DNA of 64,000 bases from contig JAVGWX010000002.1 of assembly GCA_036924085.1 (NCBI GenBank), positions 154,220,571 through 154,284,570 on the forward strand, given 5' to 3'. The stretch comes from Ariolimax columbianus. Lineage: Eukaryota; Mollusca; Gastropoda; Stylommatophora; Arionidae. The notes under the pieces are model-generated. The model was not told where the DNA came from, did not search any database, and saw nothing but the letters and a program-made list of their open reading frames with translations. Shown in pieces: positions 20,889-33,085 of this stretch (position 1 is its first letter; the number at the start of each line of letters is the position of its first letter). A program made the translations under genes and the position numbers.

Positions 20889-21018
20889 CGAGGATATATA
20901 AACATGCTGGAAAGAATACAGAGAAAAGTGACAAAACTGATAGTGGGATTCCAGAATTACAGTTATGAGGAAAGACTCAGAAAAACTGGCTTACAGTGTC
21001 TAGAAAAGAGAAGAATTT
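20889..21018. repeat. 130-bp target-site duplication, right copy
   Basis: Identical to 13453-13582. It starts cgaggatatataaacatgc and ends gagaagaattt. Confidence 0.95.
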
Positions 21019-21290
21019 GATGTGACTTGATACAGGTTTATAAGATAATCACAGGGAAGATTAAATTAGACTAAAACAAGTTTATCAAAATACGACCACC
21101 AACAAGAACAAGAGGGGACAGATACAAATTAACTAAAGAAACGTCCAGATTGAATATTAGGAAATATTTTGTTAGTCAAAGAATGGTGAATGATTGAAAT
21201 ACATTACCCCAGGAGGTAGTGGAGGCAGGGACAATTAATGCAGTTACCAGTAAAGTTTCTTCTTACGCAGGCTCAATGAAGTGTAAAATG
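20889..21290 (+). mobile_element. CR1-clade LINE, 3' part of the split copy
   Basis: Continues the CR1 ORF2 C-terminus interrupted at 13582: CDLIQVYKIITGK near 21028, IRPPTRTRGDRYKL near 21090, RLNIRKYFVSQRMV near 21150 and LPQEVVEAGTINAV near 21207. Stops break it. The 3' end merges into another LINE fragment near 21290. Confidence 0.88.
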
Positions 21291-22530
21291 TAGGCCAAAA
21301 TCCTGGAACGTAGAATAAAACCTATTGTTGAACCTCAACTATCCAGATCTCAATTTTGATTCCGTCGAAGTATGAGCTGCACGGACGCCTTGTTCACCTT
21401 AAGGCAAATAACGGAAGAACCAATAGAATGCAACGAAAATCTATGTGTTGCTTTAATTGGTCAGGAAAAAACGTTTGATAGGGTAGACAGGATTCAACTT
21501 TGGAAGATATTGGAAGATTATGGTGTACAAGGCCAGCTTCTTCGTAATGTCAGAGCTCTGTATCATTCGAGTACTAACGTCAACAGAACGACTGATGGTG
21601 TCACATATGCTTTTGAAATCACTACCGGCGTGAGACAAGGGTCTGTGCTTTCTCCTCTGTTGTTTAACATCTACATTGATAAAGTCGCATCTGAGACTGG
21701 TCAAATTGAGGCATCTGAAGTGGAACAGAACTCAATACACGAATTACTCTTTGTAGATTATCAGTGCTTGCTGTACGACGATGAAAACAAACTGCAAAAC
21801 CACATGAACGCGCTTGCGACTACCTGTGCTAAATACAAAATGCGAATTAGCGAGAACAAACAGAAAAACTATGATGATCAGTATAACTCCTGGGCCACTC
21901 AAGATAAGTCTAAATGATATTGATCTTCAACAGGTCCACGAGTTCAAGTATTTGGGAAGTATTTTTTCGGCAGACGGTAGGATCGACAGGGAAATTAAGA
22001 CTAGGTGTCAGAAAGCATCTGCGGTGACTTATCAGCTGTCCCCACTGCTTAGATACCCGAGCATTAGTTTGGCAACAAAGCAACAGGTGATAAGCAGTAT
22101 ATTTATGCATACCTTGTGCTTCTAGTGCCAAACATGGCCTCTGTCCAGGGCGCGCAAGAGCAGAAGTTCGACTTGTGAAATGAAGTGCTTGAGGAAGGTC
22201 ACCGGTGTTACCAGATAAGACATAATGCAAAACGACGACATTCGAAGTATGGTCGGCACTACGGCTTGTGTCGAATACATTTCCAGGCAGAAAATAAGTT
22301 GTTTGGTCATGTCATGAGAATGGACGCACATCAATTTCCATTGATGGCTTACAATGCTGGTAGATCTGGCTACAGGGCAAGGGGGCGGCCGCTAGGTAGG
22401 TGGATAAATGACAGAGTGATTGTGCAACGACAAGGGCTCACATTGACCGACGCACCGCACTTGGCGCAGGATAGACGACTTAAGCTCCTCACGACGCTTA
22501 ACGGCACAAGTGACAAGAAATCTAACTAAT
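21290..22530 (+). mobile_element. Non-LTR retrotransposon, RT to C-terminus, decayed
   Basis: The plus strand encodes KILERRIKPIVEPQLSRSQF near 21297; SCTDALFTLRQITEE near 21375; EKTFDRVDRIQLW (degraded palm motif A) near 21466; TTGVRQGSVLSPLLFNIYID near 21625; and LLFVDY (expected LLFADD, catalytic Asp altered) near 21745. After frameshifts come HEFKYLGSIFSADG near 21940, a degraded CQTW near 22125, CLRKVTGVTR near 22180 and GYRARGRPLGRWI near 22370. No RNase H is present. Domain order fits an RTE- or L1-like LINE truncated at its 5' end. A similar copy lies at 56190-57530. Clade not assigned. Confidence 0.8.
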
Positions 22531-23880
22531 GAAGTGTCACTGAAACTTCTTTTCATGGGATTCAAGGTGACCATTAGTCTCCTCTTTCAGATTGCCATTC
22601 CCTTCAGATTCCTCTACGACACGGCAGAGCTTTTCAAACATGGCAGTGCTTGCAAGAGTTACTTTCTGGTGCCAGTTTTGCAGCTTTGTTCCAAATGCCT
22701 GACGATTGTCTTGAAATGGGGTGATGTGTGTGTCACTTCCTTGAAGTTTCAGGTTCAGCTGATGTAGCTGGTCTAATATTAATGTATGCAAAATAGGCAA
22801 CTCATTGCTCTATATCGTCACCAATAAAGAAGGTCATAAGGTTATGTTTCCCTTGAACTTTCAGGAATAACTTGATTTCATCTGTCAACTCAAAGTCACG
22901 GCTGAACTCCCCTTGGACAATGAGAGTACATGAGTGTATCGAAGAAGCACCTTGTGATAAGAATCCATGCCTGGACAGACTTCTTGAAGAAGGCTTGTGT
23001 TGAGGGCTCCAGCTTTTATATAACTTTGATCAGAGAATCAGGTGCCTCTTGCATATGAGCTAGAAGAGTTTTACTGAAAAGAGCATTTGGTGAATCGTGC
23101 AGGGAAGACATTTTGTTTGTTGAGTACATGTACATTCTTTCACTTATTTCTCCGCGCCCGACTTTGACTCTAGCATAGCTAGATAGTACTTCAGTTTTAA
23201 AAAAAGGTATTTGTATTTTCCATAATTTCTCCACTGTTTTTAGAGGTGCAGTGTAAAACAAGAACTCTTCTTTGATATCAGCTGACTGAATATGTGATAA
23301 CATTGATTTATCAACTTGAAAAGAAAACAATGGAGAAACGTTTATTTCATTCAAAACCTTATCTCTCACGACTACGGATATATCTAAAGTGCGCCACTGA
23401 ATACTGCTACTGGACAGATCAAATCTCATCTCATCTCATTTCATATCGCATCTTTATCTCACTGGCTTAACTTCACCATCTTCATCATACAGAGATTGAT
23501 GAGTGTTTCTCCAACAATGTAAGGTTTGTGTTTCTGTTTGCACTACTGCTGTGCTTTGTTGCTGAAATCTTCAAGCCTCTGACGTCTCAAACCAGTTTCA
23601 TTGCGCCGAAAGAAGTCCAAATCCGTTTTAGTATGTTCTGAATGTTTTTTCTTTAAGTGACGTTTGAGCTTTGAAGGTTTCATAGATTCAGGACGGAGTA
23701 CAATATTTGTTCATACCCTTTGCGGTCTCTCTATGCCATGGCTGATCAAGGCTGAAGTCAAATTTTAGATAGTCTTCTGAATATTTACATATCTTCTCCG
23801 TGGGTAAATATTTCTGGAAATATCTAATACAAATTAATTCCTTTTCAAAAAACCTTCCTTTTTTCAGCATGATGGCCAAA
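22530..23880 (-). mobile_element. hAT transposase pseudogene of the ZBED5/SCAND3 type
   Basis: The minus strand reads in several broken frames. From the N-terminal side: KYSEDYLKFDF (start of the BED-finger region) near 23790; KPSKLKRHLKKKHS (finger core) near 23680-23640; VVRDKVLNEINVSPLFSFQ near 23360; SADIKEEFLFYTAPLKT near 23280; DEIKLFLKVQGKHNLM near 22880; and LNLKLQGSDTHI...NLKEE near 22750-22560. This is the order seen in ZBED5/SCAND3-like hAT proteins, except that a large central piece is deleted. The C-terminal dimerisation block is not visible. Multiple stops make it non-functional. Confidence 0.8.
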
Positions 23881-25209
23881 ATCGTATATAATTTTGATAA
23901 ATAACTAGTTCAAATCTCCTGCCACGAGTATCTGAAAATTGCATGTTAAGAACAGTAACTGTATGCGATATTTACGTGAACTGTTTGCAAAACTAATGAC
24001 GATTTTAAAGTGTAACGACATAATATACGTTGATAGCGTTCATTTGACAAGTGATAAACAATACATTCATAAGAAAATAAATATAATGTGAAGCGACGAA
24101 GAATGCTCGCAAGCAGATGTACATACTGTGTAGCAATACATGATCGAGGATAAAATGTTAATAACGATTGCCGTTAGTCACCTGGCTCACACTATTTTAT
24201 TTAAATAATACAACTTGTAATACTAATAACATAACATTACACATATAAATAAATAATTTCTCAAATAAATTGTTTTCGGTAGGAATCAATACATGCAAGG
24301 AGGAGCCGGCCAACAGTACGTGCTGCTGACGACATATTGACGCAAACATAGCTACGATTTGGACCTTTAGTCACTTCCTTTCATTGATCAAAAATTAGTC
24401 CACAACACATTAGTATAATATTGTGGTGTAGCCACATAGGAATAAATACGTGTTGAAATGTTCCTTTACAATAAATACAACTCAACAACCCACCCCCAGC
24501 CCCACAGCACCGCCTCCCACCGGTTGAAATCTTTACTTTATAACATCGGTACGCCCAATCCAACAACAGAGTCTTAAAGTGAACGCTTTAAAACAGTCAA
24601 TCCGTTTGCCAGGTGAAAATAATTGCTGCAGAAAGCTTTGCATACGTCCAGTAACAGCTGAAGAAGAATGTCTCTGACTTATTAAGTCTCAGGTATATAT
24701 TGAGGATACGTCAGTTTTGTGAGGGATTATGGAGCACTTTAGGTCAGGTGGAAGGAATGCTTTCACACTGACGAGCGAAGCGCCGCCTGACGTCTTTCTA
24801 GCGCTAGTCATAACTTGCCTAAAGCACACACATTACGGGGAAGCCTCCACGAGGTGCCCACGGGCTGGTAAGTCTGCCTCTGGCAGGCTCCATACTTGAA
24901 GGGGGGACTTAGAGAGCACGTGCGAGTGATTTGATGCGTGTTTGTCGGCTGTCACCTCAATAGTGTCAGGTGGGGAGAGAGGGGGCGAAGGGAAAGCTAA
25001 GCGTTGTTAACACTTTACAGAAATGCCAGGTAACAGAAATATTCAGATGGGCAGGCACTCAGTGTAGAAGATATAAAGAAGACATATCCTTACGCTTCCG
25101 TCTACCCAGCTGCACATATGTATATGGCTTATACTTAGGTAAGGAAGATTGTCAGGATGAGAACTGGTCAAAGCTAAAATCTTGAACAATGAAGTCTCTA
25201 ATACTTCAT
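23881..25209. other. Unassigned DNA
   Basis: No gene was recognised. The part 24690-24990 is GC-richer than the flanks but shows no coding or RNA motif I can name. Confidence 0.4.
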
Positions 25210-25450
25210 CACTGGTACATAATGTAAGAGGACCAAATACATGTTACATAATGTAAGAGGGCCAAATACATGTTACATAATGTAAGAGGACCAAATACAT
25301 GTTACATAATGTAAGAGGACCAAATACATGTTACATAATGTAAGAGGACCAAATACATGTTACATAATGTAAGAGGGCCAAATACATGTTGCACAATGTA
25401 AGAGGAGCAAATATATGTTACATAATGTAAGAGGACAAAATACATGTTAC
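25210..25450. repeat. 29-bp tandem array with a degenerate right flank
   Basis: Eight near-identical copies of gtaagaggaccaaatacatg... (29 bp). Degraded relatives built on ttacataatgta continue to about 25765. Confidence 0.95.
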
Positions 25451-25765
25451 ATAATGTAAGTGTAAACAAAAAACACATCATTTAATTGTAATGTAACCAC
25501 ACCGTACATGTAAGGTAAATGTACATTTAGGGATAACACACACAATATATAATGTAGTAATAATGTAATCCTTTACAAATTACATAATGTAAGTGTAAAG
25601 AAGACAACACATATAATATAATGTAGATATAAGCAGACGACACATATTACATAATGCATATGCAAGGAAACTATACATATTGCATAACATAAAGCTAATG
25701 AGACTCCACATATTACATAATGTAGGTATAAGCATACCACACATCTTACATAATGTAAGCATTAG

Positions 25766-26208
25766 GAGACCACAAAGCCCGACTTACCTTCGCCTCTGCC
25801 CTAAAGCCCCACTTACCTTCGCCTCTGTCCTCTCTTTCTTCCCGGTGCTCTCTGCGGTTTTATCATTAACCAAGAACAATAACTCACGCCAACACCTTAT
25901 TTCAATTTAATATCTATCATTTAACGTTGGAGGCACGTTTTGTTAGTGAGAGGTGTCGGAAATATGGGCCGTCCTCTGCGTGCTAGGACACGGCACGGAC
26001 TAGGGATTTAGGGACTTGACGCGGGAGGTAATTAAGAAGCTGGAGCTCTCTTGTACACCTGGGGGTGCCACAAGATAAGACAGACCTGGTGGATTTGAAC
26101 CAGTTGTCCCCCATGTGTCACCAGGTTAGGTTGAGGATATGACAAGTTAGATCATGCGTCACGAGCGTTCCTAGCATTAGTCAGATCTATTCACTGGAGA
26201 ACATATCC

Positions 26209-26212
<4 letters not shown>
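25766..26212. other. Unassigned DNA with a short perfect inverted repeat
   Basis: acctggtg at 26084-26091 pairs with caccaggt at 26119-26126 across a 27-nt loop. The reverse complement of the loop contains ggttcaaatcc, a B-box-like string, but no tRNA fold was found. Nothing else was recognised. Confidence 0.35.
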
Positions 26213-26276
<64 letters not shown>

Positions 26277-26291
26277 TTAAATTTTTATATT

Positions 26292-26353
<62 letters not shown>
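26213..26353. repeat. (AT)n microsatellite, compound
   Basis: Two long AT dinucleotide runs separated by a short ttatatttaaattttt segment. Tyrosine/isoleucine frames over it are artefacts. Confidence 0.97.
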
Positions 26354-26354
<1 letters not shown>

Positions 26355-27269
26355 CCATTGTGGAACACAATACAAACAAAATATACGCACACCCATTCAT
26401 ATATTGGCCAATTCATCCCAATGTCGCTCAAAGGACTACGGTCTGGGGCATTGTGGGGCAATGCCTTTGCCAGTAGAATCCAGAAAGGCAAACATTTACA
26501 CAAACAAAACACAGGAAAAATATATTTTCTTTTCGTTTGCTGTCCTGCTTGTACATATCAGCACTGGTTATGAGGTGGTTTCTTGACCGAGCCCTGGTAT
26601 TCTCCTCGTATACGGTGGCTTCATTGCTTCTGTAATTCTGATGTCCATCATATGCGTGGGTGGACATTGGCTCTGTATCCATTGTATTTGTATGGCATTG
26701 CTTTCTGAGGGATACTATTTGTGTTTGTCGTGTTACGTGGTCGAACCATTTGGTTTTCTGTCTCTTGATAGTCTAAAACTGGTGTTGTGCTTACCGCAGT
26801 GTGACAGCGAAGCGTTAGAATAAACATGATAGGCTGAGCTATCCCACAAGTTTTGGGAAGATTTAGAGAAGATATCCCTTTGCATCAAACATAGGGGAAA
26901 TAAATAAAAAATTTAAATGGTCATTTTTGTACGGGTAGTAACATGTTAGCAAACGCGCGAAGCGGCAAATCTGAATGCGGCACGCCTAATACGGCGTAGG
27001 AATCAGGCCTATTGGCAGCTAAGAAATGGTCATTAGCGTGCTATTTTTTCTCACAGCCCAATAACCACAAACTAGACTGGTCTTCCCTCACTGGATTTCT
27101 ATTTTTAGAACAGGTGAACGATTTTGCCCCGTTATGTTCACGAGTCTGCTTACTCTAAAATTATAATTACGCTTCGCTACTGCTTACATGTCTCCTAAAA
27201 TCTTCGTTTTAGATTCTATCCCTTCTTGCTAATCCAAGCATTGGACGCAGCTATTTCATTTCTGTTGTT
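26354..27269. other. Unassigned DNA
   Basis: No recognised gene or repeat. Open frames on both strands lack recognisable domains. Confidence 0.4.
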
Positions 27270-27600
27270 ACGATGTTTCTTTTAACATTGTTAATGTAAA
27301 ATCCTAGCATTAATAGCCCAACCTGGGTATGAATATCGCGTTGTATAGCGTTCTTTTTGTTTCCATTGTAATATTGTGGACATTTGCGCATTGCTTTGAT
27401 TTGCTTTATTACATCTATTTTGAATTTCCGTGTCGTCCATTTCCGCTGTGATTATGTTACCCAGATACGTGATATTTTTCACCTGTTTTACTTGTTAGTT
27501 TTGAATTAATATTGTGGTTTCTATTTGTTTTCTCTTCATAACTTCGGTTTTCTATATATTTATTTTAATACTGTAATCCGTTGAGACCTCAATAGGATTG
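27270..27600 (-). mobile_element. LINE fragment
   Basis: The minus strand encodes KNITYLGNIITAEMDDTEIQ followed by RCNKANQ. This is the YLG block that follows the reverse transcriptase palm in RTE-like LINEs (YLGS.I...G....EI..R...A). It is about 100 codons and truncated on both sides. Confidence 0.6.
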
Positions 27601-27654
27601 TTGATTTGTTTCTGCAGTTGTTTTTCTGAGGTTGCTATTAGTGTTTGGTCATCT

Positions 27655-27955
27655 GAAAAGATGTGCCCGACAAAGTGAATGAGAGTGATATGTGCCAAAC
27701 AAAGTGGGTAAGAGAGATATGTGCCACATAAAGTGGGTAAGAGTGATATGTGCTATACAAAGTGGGTAAGTGATATGTGCCCCACACAGTGGGTAGGACA
27801 GATATGTGCCACACAAAGTAGGTAGGAGGGATATGTGCCACACAAAGTGGACGAGTGTGATATGTGCCACACCAAGTGAAAAAGAGTGACATGTGCCACA
27901 GAAAGTGGGTAAGAGTGATATGTGCCACACAAAGTGGGTAAGAGTGATTTGTGGA
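27655..27955. repeat. 29-bp tandem array
   Basis: About ten copies of gtgccacacaaagtgggta... (29 bp), moderately diverged. Minus-strand frames giving HISLLPT-type cycles are artefacts. Confidence 0.95.
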
Positions 27956-28089
27956 ATTCAGTTTTTCTCTCAACATTTCGTTAATTTTGGATGATAAAAT
28001 AAAATGATATGATGAAAAACATCCTTTTTTCATAGGTTTTATTTCCCCAACATATGAGTGAAGTGTCAACACTCAATTCCTACAATCAA

Positions 28090-29680
28090 TGACGTGTACG
28101 GTTGTGGAAAGCAGGCTCAGGTCCATGCAGGATGCCTGGCTTCATGACAAGACAGTGGAGATTCAAAGATTTGATGATGCCAATGACTCAAGGCAATTTT
28201 ATTGTGCGCTGAAGACCATCTACAGCGCTTCGTCCCATGACTCATCTCGTGTTCTTAGTGCTGATGGCACAGTACTATTGACTGACAAAGTTCAGATGAA
28301 ATGCACAGTCTCTTTCGTAAACTTCACCGGACTAGAAGCATAGCATCAGTTGATTGATGAAGAAGAAGAAGAAGCTGAGGCAGTTCCACAGGAGATGAAA
28401 GATGCCACACCTGTTCACCTGTTTAAGCAAAATGGCAATTGTCAATCCTACAACAATTACAGATGTATCTCTCTGGTCTGAGTCCTGCTCAACCATCCTA
28501 ACTGGTCACCTTGAGCAGGGGTTATTGCCTGAGAGGTGAGTGCAGATTGTTAGACGGTTGATATGATAAATACAGCACGTCCGTCAACTGCAAGAGAAGT
28601 GTCAAGAACAGAATTGTGACAAGTACACAGTTTTTGTCGGTCTGACCAAAGCTGTTGACACCACCAATAGGGATGGACTCATGGCATGTTTGGCTGCCCC
28701 CGACAGATTCATTGCGTGTACTGCACAATGGGAGAATTGTCTGCAGTCTTCCCAGTCACCACCAGTGTCAAACAGGATGTGTGCTGACACCAGCACTCTT
28801 TAACATTGTCTTTGCAGCAATGCTCACTGATGCTGCCCATGACATACATATCAGGTACAGGATGCAGGATCACTGTTCCTCTCGAGGCACCTGAAATTCT
28901 TCACCAAGTTGAGTGAGATCACAATCCTAGATCTCCTATTCTCGGATGATTGCGCCCTCAAAACTTGCTCAGAAGAAGGAAAAGATTTGCAGTTCACCAT
29001 GACAGAGTTTTCAGCAGCCTGCAGTAACAAAGTGTATTGTACTGTGGTATTATCCACTTTGCTGGATTTCTGTGAGACATGGACCGTGTATAGCAGACAG
29101 CTCAACCATTTTCACTTGAGCTTATTGTGTAGGCTGCTCAGACTCAGGTGGCAGGACAAAGTGCCTAACTCTGAAATAGTTAGCAATACTGACATGTTGA
29201 GCATCCATACACTTCTGAGACTGACTCAGTTAAGATGGACCGGACATGTTCGCATGCCAGATAAACACATGCCAGATAAATGCATGTCAGATAAACGCAT
29301 GCCAGATAAACGCATCCCCAAGCAGCCGTTATACGGTGAGCTAAAAACAGGCAGTTGCTCACCGGGAGGGCAGAAGGAACGCTACAGGGACTCCTTGAAA
29401 ATGTCTCGGAAATGCTTCAAAATTATGTCCCCTCCTGGGAGAAGCTTACACAAGACCGTACCATCTGACAAACTAGTATCACTGCAGATGATCAGATCAC
29501 AGAGAGTACAGCCATTGCGAACGCTCAGCAAAAGCATGCTGCCCGAAAAATACAATACTCGCAACGATTCCACTGCCAGGTCACTGGATGTGTGCCCTGA
29601 ATGTGGCAGGGTGTGCCGTTCCAGGATTGGGCTTTACAGCCATCAGAAAACACATTTTGCAGCAATAGTCTGATGCTGTT
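28090..29680 (+). mobile_element. RTE-type LINE with C-terminal zinc-finger motif, internally deleted
   Basis: Plus-strand fragments in order: MQDAWLHDKTVEIQRFDDAN near 28122; LKTIYSASSH near 28210; VLSADGTVLLTDKVQ near 28251; KDATPVHLFKQNGN near 28398; NNYRCISL near 28450; CVLTPALFNIVFAAMLTDAA near 28780 (motif after RT block 4); LDFCETWTVYSRQLNHFHLS near 29060; LRLRWQDKVPNSEI near 29135; LRWTGHVRMPDK near 29230; GELKTGSCSPGGQKERYRD near 29335; and CPECGRVCRSRIGLYSHQKT near 29590-29650. The order matches RTE-family polyproteins that end in a C2H2-like motif. The palm motifs A and the catalytic D-D pair are deleted or frameshifted. A (GAA) run at 28360 sits inside the remnant. Confidence 0.85.
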
Positions 29681-29799
29681 GCCATCTTTGCTTGTGATGG
29701 GCAACTATTATTATTGTTTTTCAATCCCTAGATGTATGTAAGCTGTCAGCATAGTGAATCACCACATGTCAATAAATTGTCACCATTCCGCCCCTACAT

Positions 29800-29865
29800 A
29801 ACTTAATACTTTTATACTGGTTTAGAAGACTCTGCAGAGTCTGCATACAACCGTTTCTTGGAGGG
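29800..29865 (-). mobile_element. CR1 3'-end fragment
   Basis: The sequence tttatactggtttagaaga followed by ctctgcagagtctg closely matches the 3' end of the CR1 copy at 37617-37680. Only this 3' terminal piece is clear, as is common for 5'-truncated LINEs. Confidence 0.65.
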
Positions 29866-30089
29866 TAGTTAACCGATGTGCAAATTCATCTTAATAGACT
29901 CAAACACTAAATCAATGTAGACCCGCAGCCTGTTAGGCACCATCTATGCTGCTCTTAACAAACCACCAAACCGTCACCGGTGTTATGCCATGTCACACAG
30001 TTAGTCGCCACTTATGACACGCTCTTTGTGGGGCATTGGTGCTATTTTAGTCTTTGTTATACCCAAAGACCCCGGCGGACCACTCGAGT

Positions 30090-30420
30090 GAATTACTAAT
30101 AGGCAACCACCACACACAAATAAGCTGTCAACATTCTACCCCTACATGTGAATGAATTACTAATAGTCAACCACCAGATGTCAATAAGCTGTCAACATTC
30201 TGCCCCTACATGTGAATGAATTACTAATAGTCAACCACCAGATGTCAATAAACTGTCAAAATTCAAAAACCAAATGTGGGACTAAACTGTTAACATGCTA
30301 CCACCGCTTTAGTGGGAACTGTTAACATTCTAACACAACTTTCATGTGTAAACTGTTAACATTCTACCAATGCCTGTGGGTATGAGCTGTTGACATTCAA
30401 CCCCACATGCTGGCGGCATA
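30090..30420. repeat. 64-bp repeat decaying rightwards
   Basis: Two to three copies of a 64-bp unit starting aattactaatagtcaacca, followed by progressively diverged ctgttaacattctacc-type pieces. Confidence 0.8.
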
Positions 30421-30599
30421 TAAATACTATAAATATGCAAAACCACCAACATTACTTTAGAGTAATTTATTGCACTGTAAAAGTAATTATCTAAACAAAT
30501 GTAAAAGTTGTCAAACCTTGACAGTGTAGTGGGACAGCAAGTGCAGCAAAAATATATGTACAGTTATATAATTTATTGCTGAGAAACTATCTCCAAAAT

Positions 30600-31100
30600 G
30601 TTATGATAGAAACATTGTCAACATCTACAAACTCTAAACATTACACATTATATAACAGAAACATCCCCAAACTTCAAACATCACATTACAAAAACGACAA
30701 CTATTAAACTTCACATTACAGAAACACCATCAACTATCAAACATGACATTATCAAAAAATTACCGACCACTACACATTACATTTCAGAAACATCAGCAAC
30801 CATTAAACATCACAATACTAATGCACCACCAACCACCAAAAACATTACAGATACATCACCAACCTCTAAACATCACATCACAGATACATCACCAACCTCT
30901 AAACATCACATAACAGAAATACCACCAGCCCTCAAACATCACTTACCAGAAATATCACCAACCCCCAAACATCACATAACAGAAATATTACCAACCCCCA
31001 AACATCACATAACAGAAATATCACCAACCCCCAAACATCACATAACAGAAATATCATCAACCTCCAAACATCACATAACAGAAACACCTGCACTGCTATG
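30600..31100. repeat. 33-bp tandem array
   Basis: Units like caaacatcacataacagaaa... (33 bp), diverged on the left and nearly identical at 30940-31080. The minus-strand frame with an 11-residue FLLCDVWGLVI cycle is an artefact. Confidence 0.9.
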
Positions 31101-32514
31101 ATACCAGAACTGTATCCTGTATTATCAACATGAATGTGCCACATTCCTGTGCAAATATCAAATATCACAAACCAACAATATCACATTCGTCCCCAACAAA
31201 TTAGGCAAATTCTGTCTGCAAGACCAGAGACAAACCTCAAGGTCCGTTCAAGCATATCTCTTTTTCCATGGCGTCAAATCAAAAATCAAATTACCAACAA
31301 GAATTATATTCTGTGATATCTTATTAATCTCCCCAACTTGGATCCAGGAATCCCTTGCTGGGTTGGAGAAAATAGAACCGGAACCACTCTACTTTTATTT
31401 ACATCTTCCTCCTCCTTCTTTTGCGTTCGTTCTCAATCTCCCGCTCCTAAGCCCCGAATAGGGCTTTACAAGTAGCAGAATGTAGTCCAGAGTACGGAAT
31501 GCGTTGTGTCGCTAGTTTACAGCTTGAGTGCGAAATTTGCATCTATTGGTCTGACACATTCGACTTCAGCAGGTTATTTATATCTAAAAACGGTACTAAA
31601 GGGGGTTTGCAACCTTATCATGTAAAACTGATACAGGAAACCAGGACTGGAAAAACACACAATATACGTTGGCATAGTTTTTCTGTCTGAAGTGGTAACA
31701 CTACACTTTGTAATGAGTGAAATAAACAAGAAAAAAAAACACTTTGTCAATCCACTTATTGTGAGCAGGTGAAATATGTTTTCGTATGCTATCTGCATGG
31801 TTACTGCTACTTCAAATCAATGCCTCTGTAGTAGTTTTTCAACACCATATTACAACTGTACACTGCCATCAAAAATGAAGTGTTTTAAACTTTTTACTTT
31901 GTCTCAGATTTGTTTTCAGGTGAGGTCTTGAGTTCCTTACCTCACAGCCTTGCCTTCCCTAAGTGTCAGATGTAAAATTACAGCTAGGTGGACTGAATCA
32001 TGTCAGGACCAGCCAAGGAGGAAGGTAGTACCTTTGATGCAAAAACACAGATTCTAACATTTCTTTTGCACTGGCCATCCATCGCTTTCTTGGTATTCCT
32101 CTTGGACTGAAGTACTGCTGTTTAGTGTTACAGGCTCATGCTGTCGGTAGGTTTGACTTACAGATTTTTAAACAATTTGCAACAAGTTCAAGAGAATAGG
32201 TTCATTGCAACCTTTCAAGCATATGATAATGGACAACTAAAGATGGGAGTGCATGAGGCTAGCAACCTCATCATGCAAAAACCATTGTTTTTTAAACTGC
32301 CACTGCAAATGCTTGAATGGTTTTCCTGTAAAGAGACCAGTTATGATGGCTGTCCTATCCTTTATTTACGGAGCTGCCCAATATGGCAACGGGAGAATTC
32401 AGAGACTGAACACCAAATTTATGATCGAAGTAGTTGCAATTACTTGAGAGTGAACAATGAAGGAGGAGGACTAATAGAGCAAAATAGGGAATCAACTAAT
32501 AAAACAATTCAGAG
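31101..32514. other. Unassigned DNA
   Basis: No gene was recognised. The stretch 32235-32310 (gtgcatgaggctagcaacctc) is related to 37325-37400 and marks a dispersed repeat. The plus frame 32138-32563 has no recognisable domain. Confidence 0.4.
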
Positions 32515-33085
32515 TTGTCTACAACTGATGTACATTCTATCGTTCAGACTTGTCTACAACTGACGTACTTTCTATCGTTCTCATTGTTCAGACTTGTCTA
32601 CAACTGACAAACATTCTATTGTCCTCATTGTTCAGACTTGTCTACAACTGATGTACATTCTATCGTTCAGACTTGTCTACAACTGACGTACTTTCTATCG
32701 TTCTCATTGTTCAGACTTGTCTGCAACTGACAAACATTCTATTGTCCTCATTGTTCAGACTAGTCTACAACTGACAAACATTCTATTGTCCTCATTGTTC
32801 AGACTAGTCTACAACTGACAAACATTCTATTGTTCTCATTGTTCAGACTAGTCTACAACTGACAAACATTCTATTGTCCTCATTGTTCAGACTTGTCTAC
32901 AACTGACAAACATTATATTGTCCTCATTGTTCAGACTTGTCTACAACTGACAAACATTCTATTGTCCTCATTGTTCAGACTTGTTTACAACTGACAAACA
33001 TTCTATTGTCCTCATTGTTCAGACTTGTCTACAACTGACAAACATTCTATTGTCCTCATTGTTCAGACTTGTTTACAACTGACGT
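32515..33085. repeat. 44-bp tandem array
   Basis: About twelve units starting gttcagacttgtctacaac (44 bp, with some shorter variants at the left end). Confidence 0.95.

Noticed and set aside
25210..25450. CRISPR-like array of 29-bp repeats
   Set aside because: There are no variable spacers between the repeats and the genome is animal. It is a minisatellite.
26084..26126. tRNA gene suggested by a ggttcaaatcc string on the minus strand
   Set aside because: No A box or cloverleaf could be drawn. Only a simple 8-bp hairpin is present.
32138..32563. 141-codon plus-strand frame as a gene
   Set aside because: No motif is recognisable. It includes a dispersed repeat and runs into the 44-bp array.
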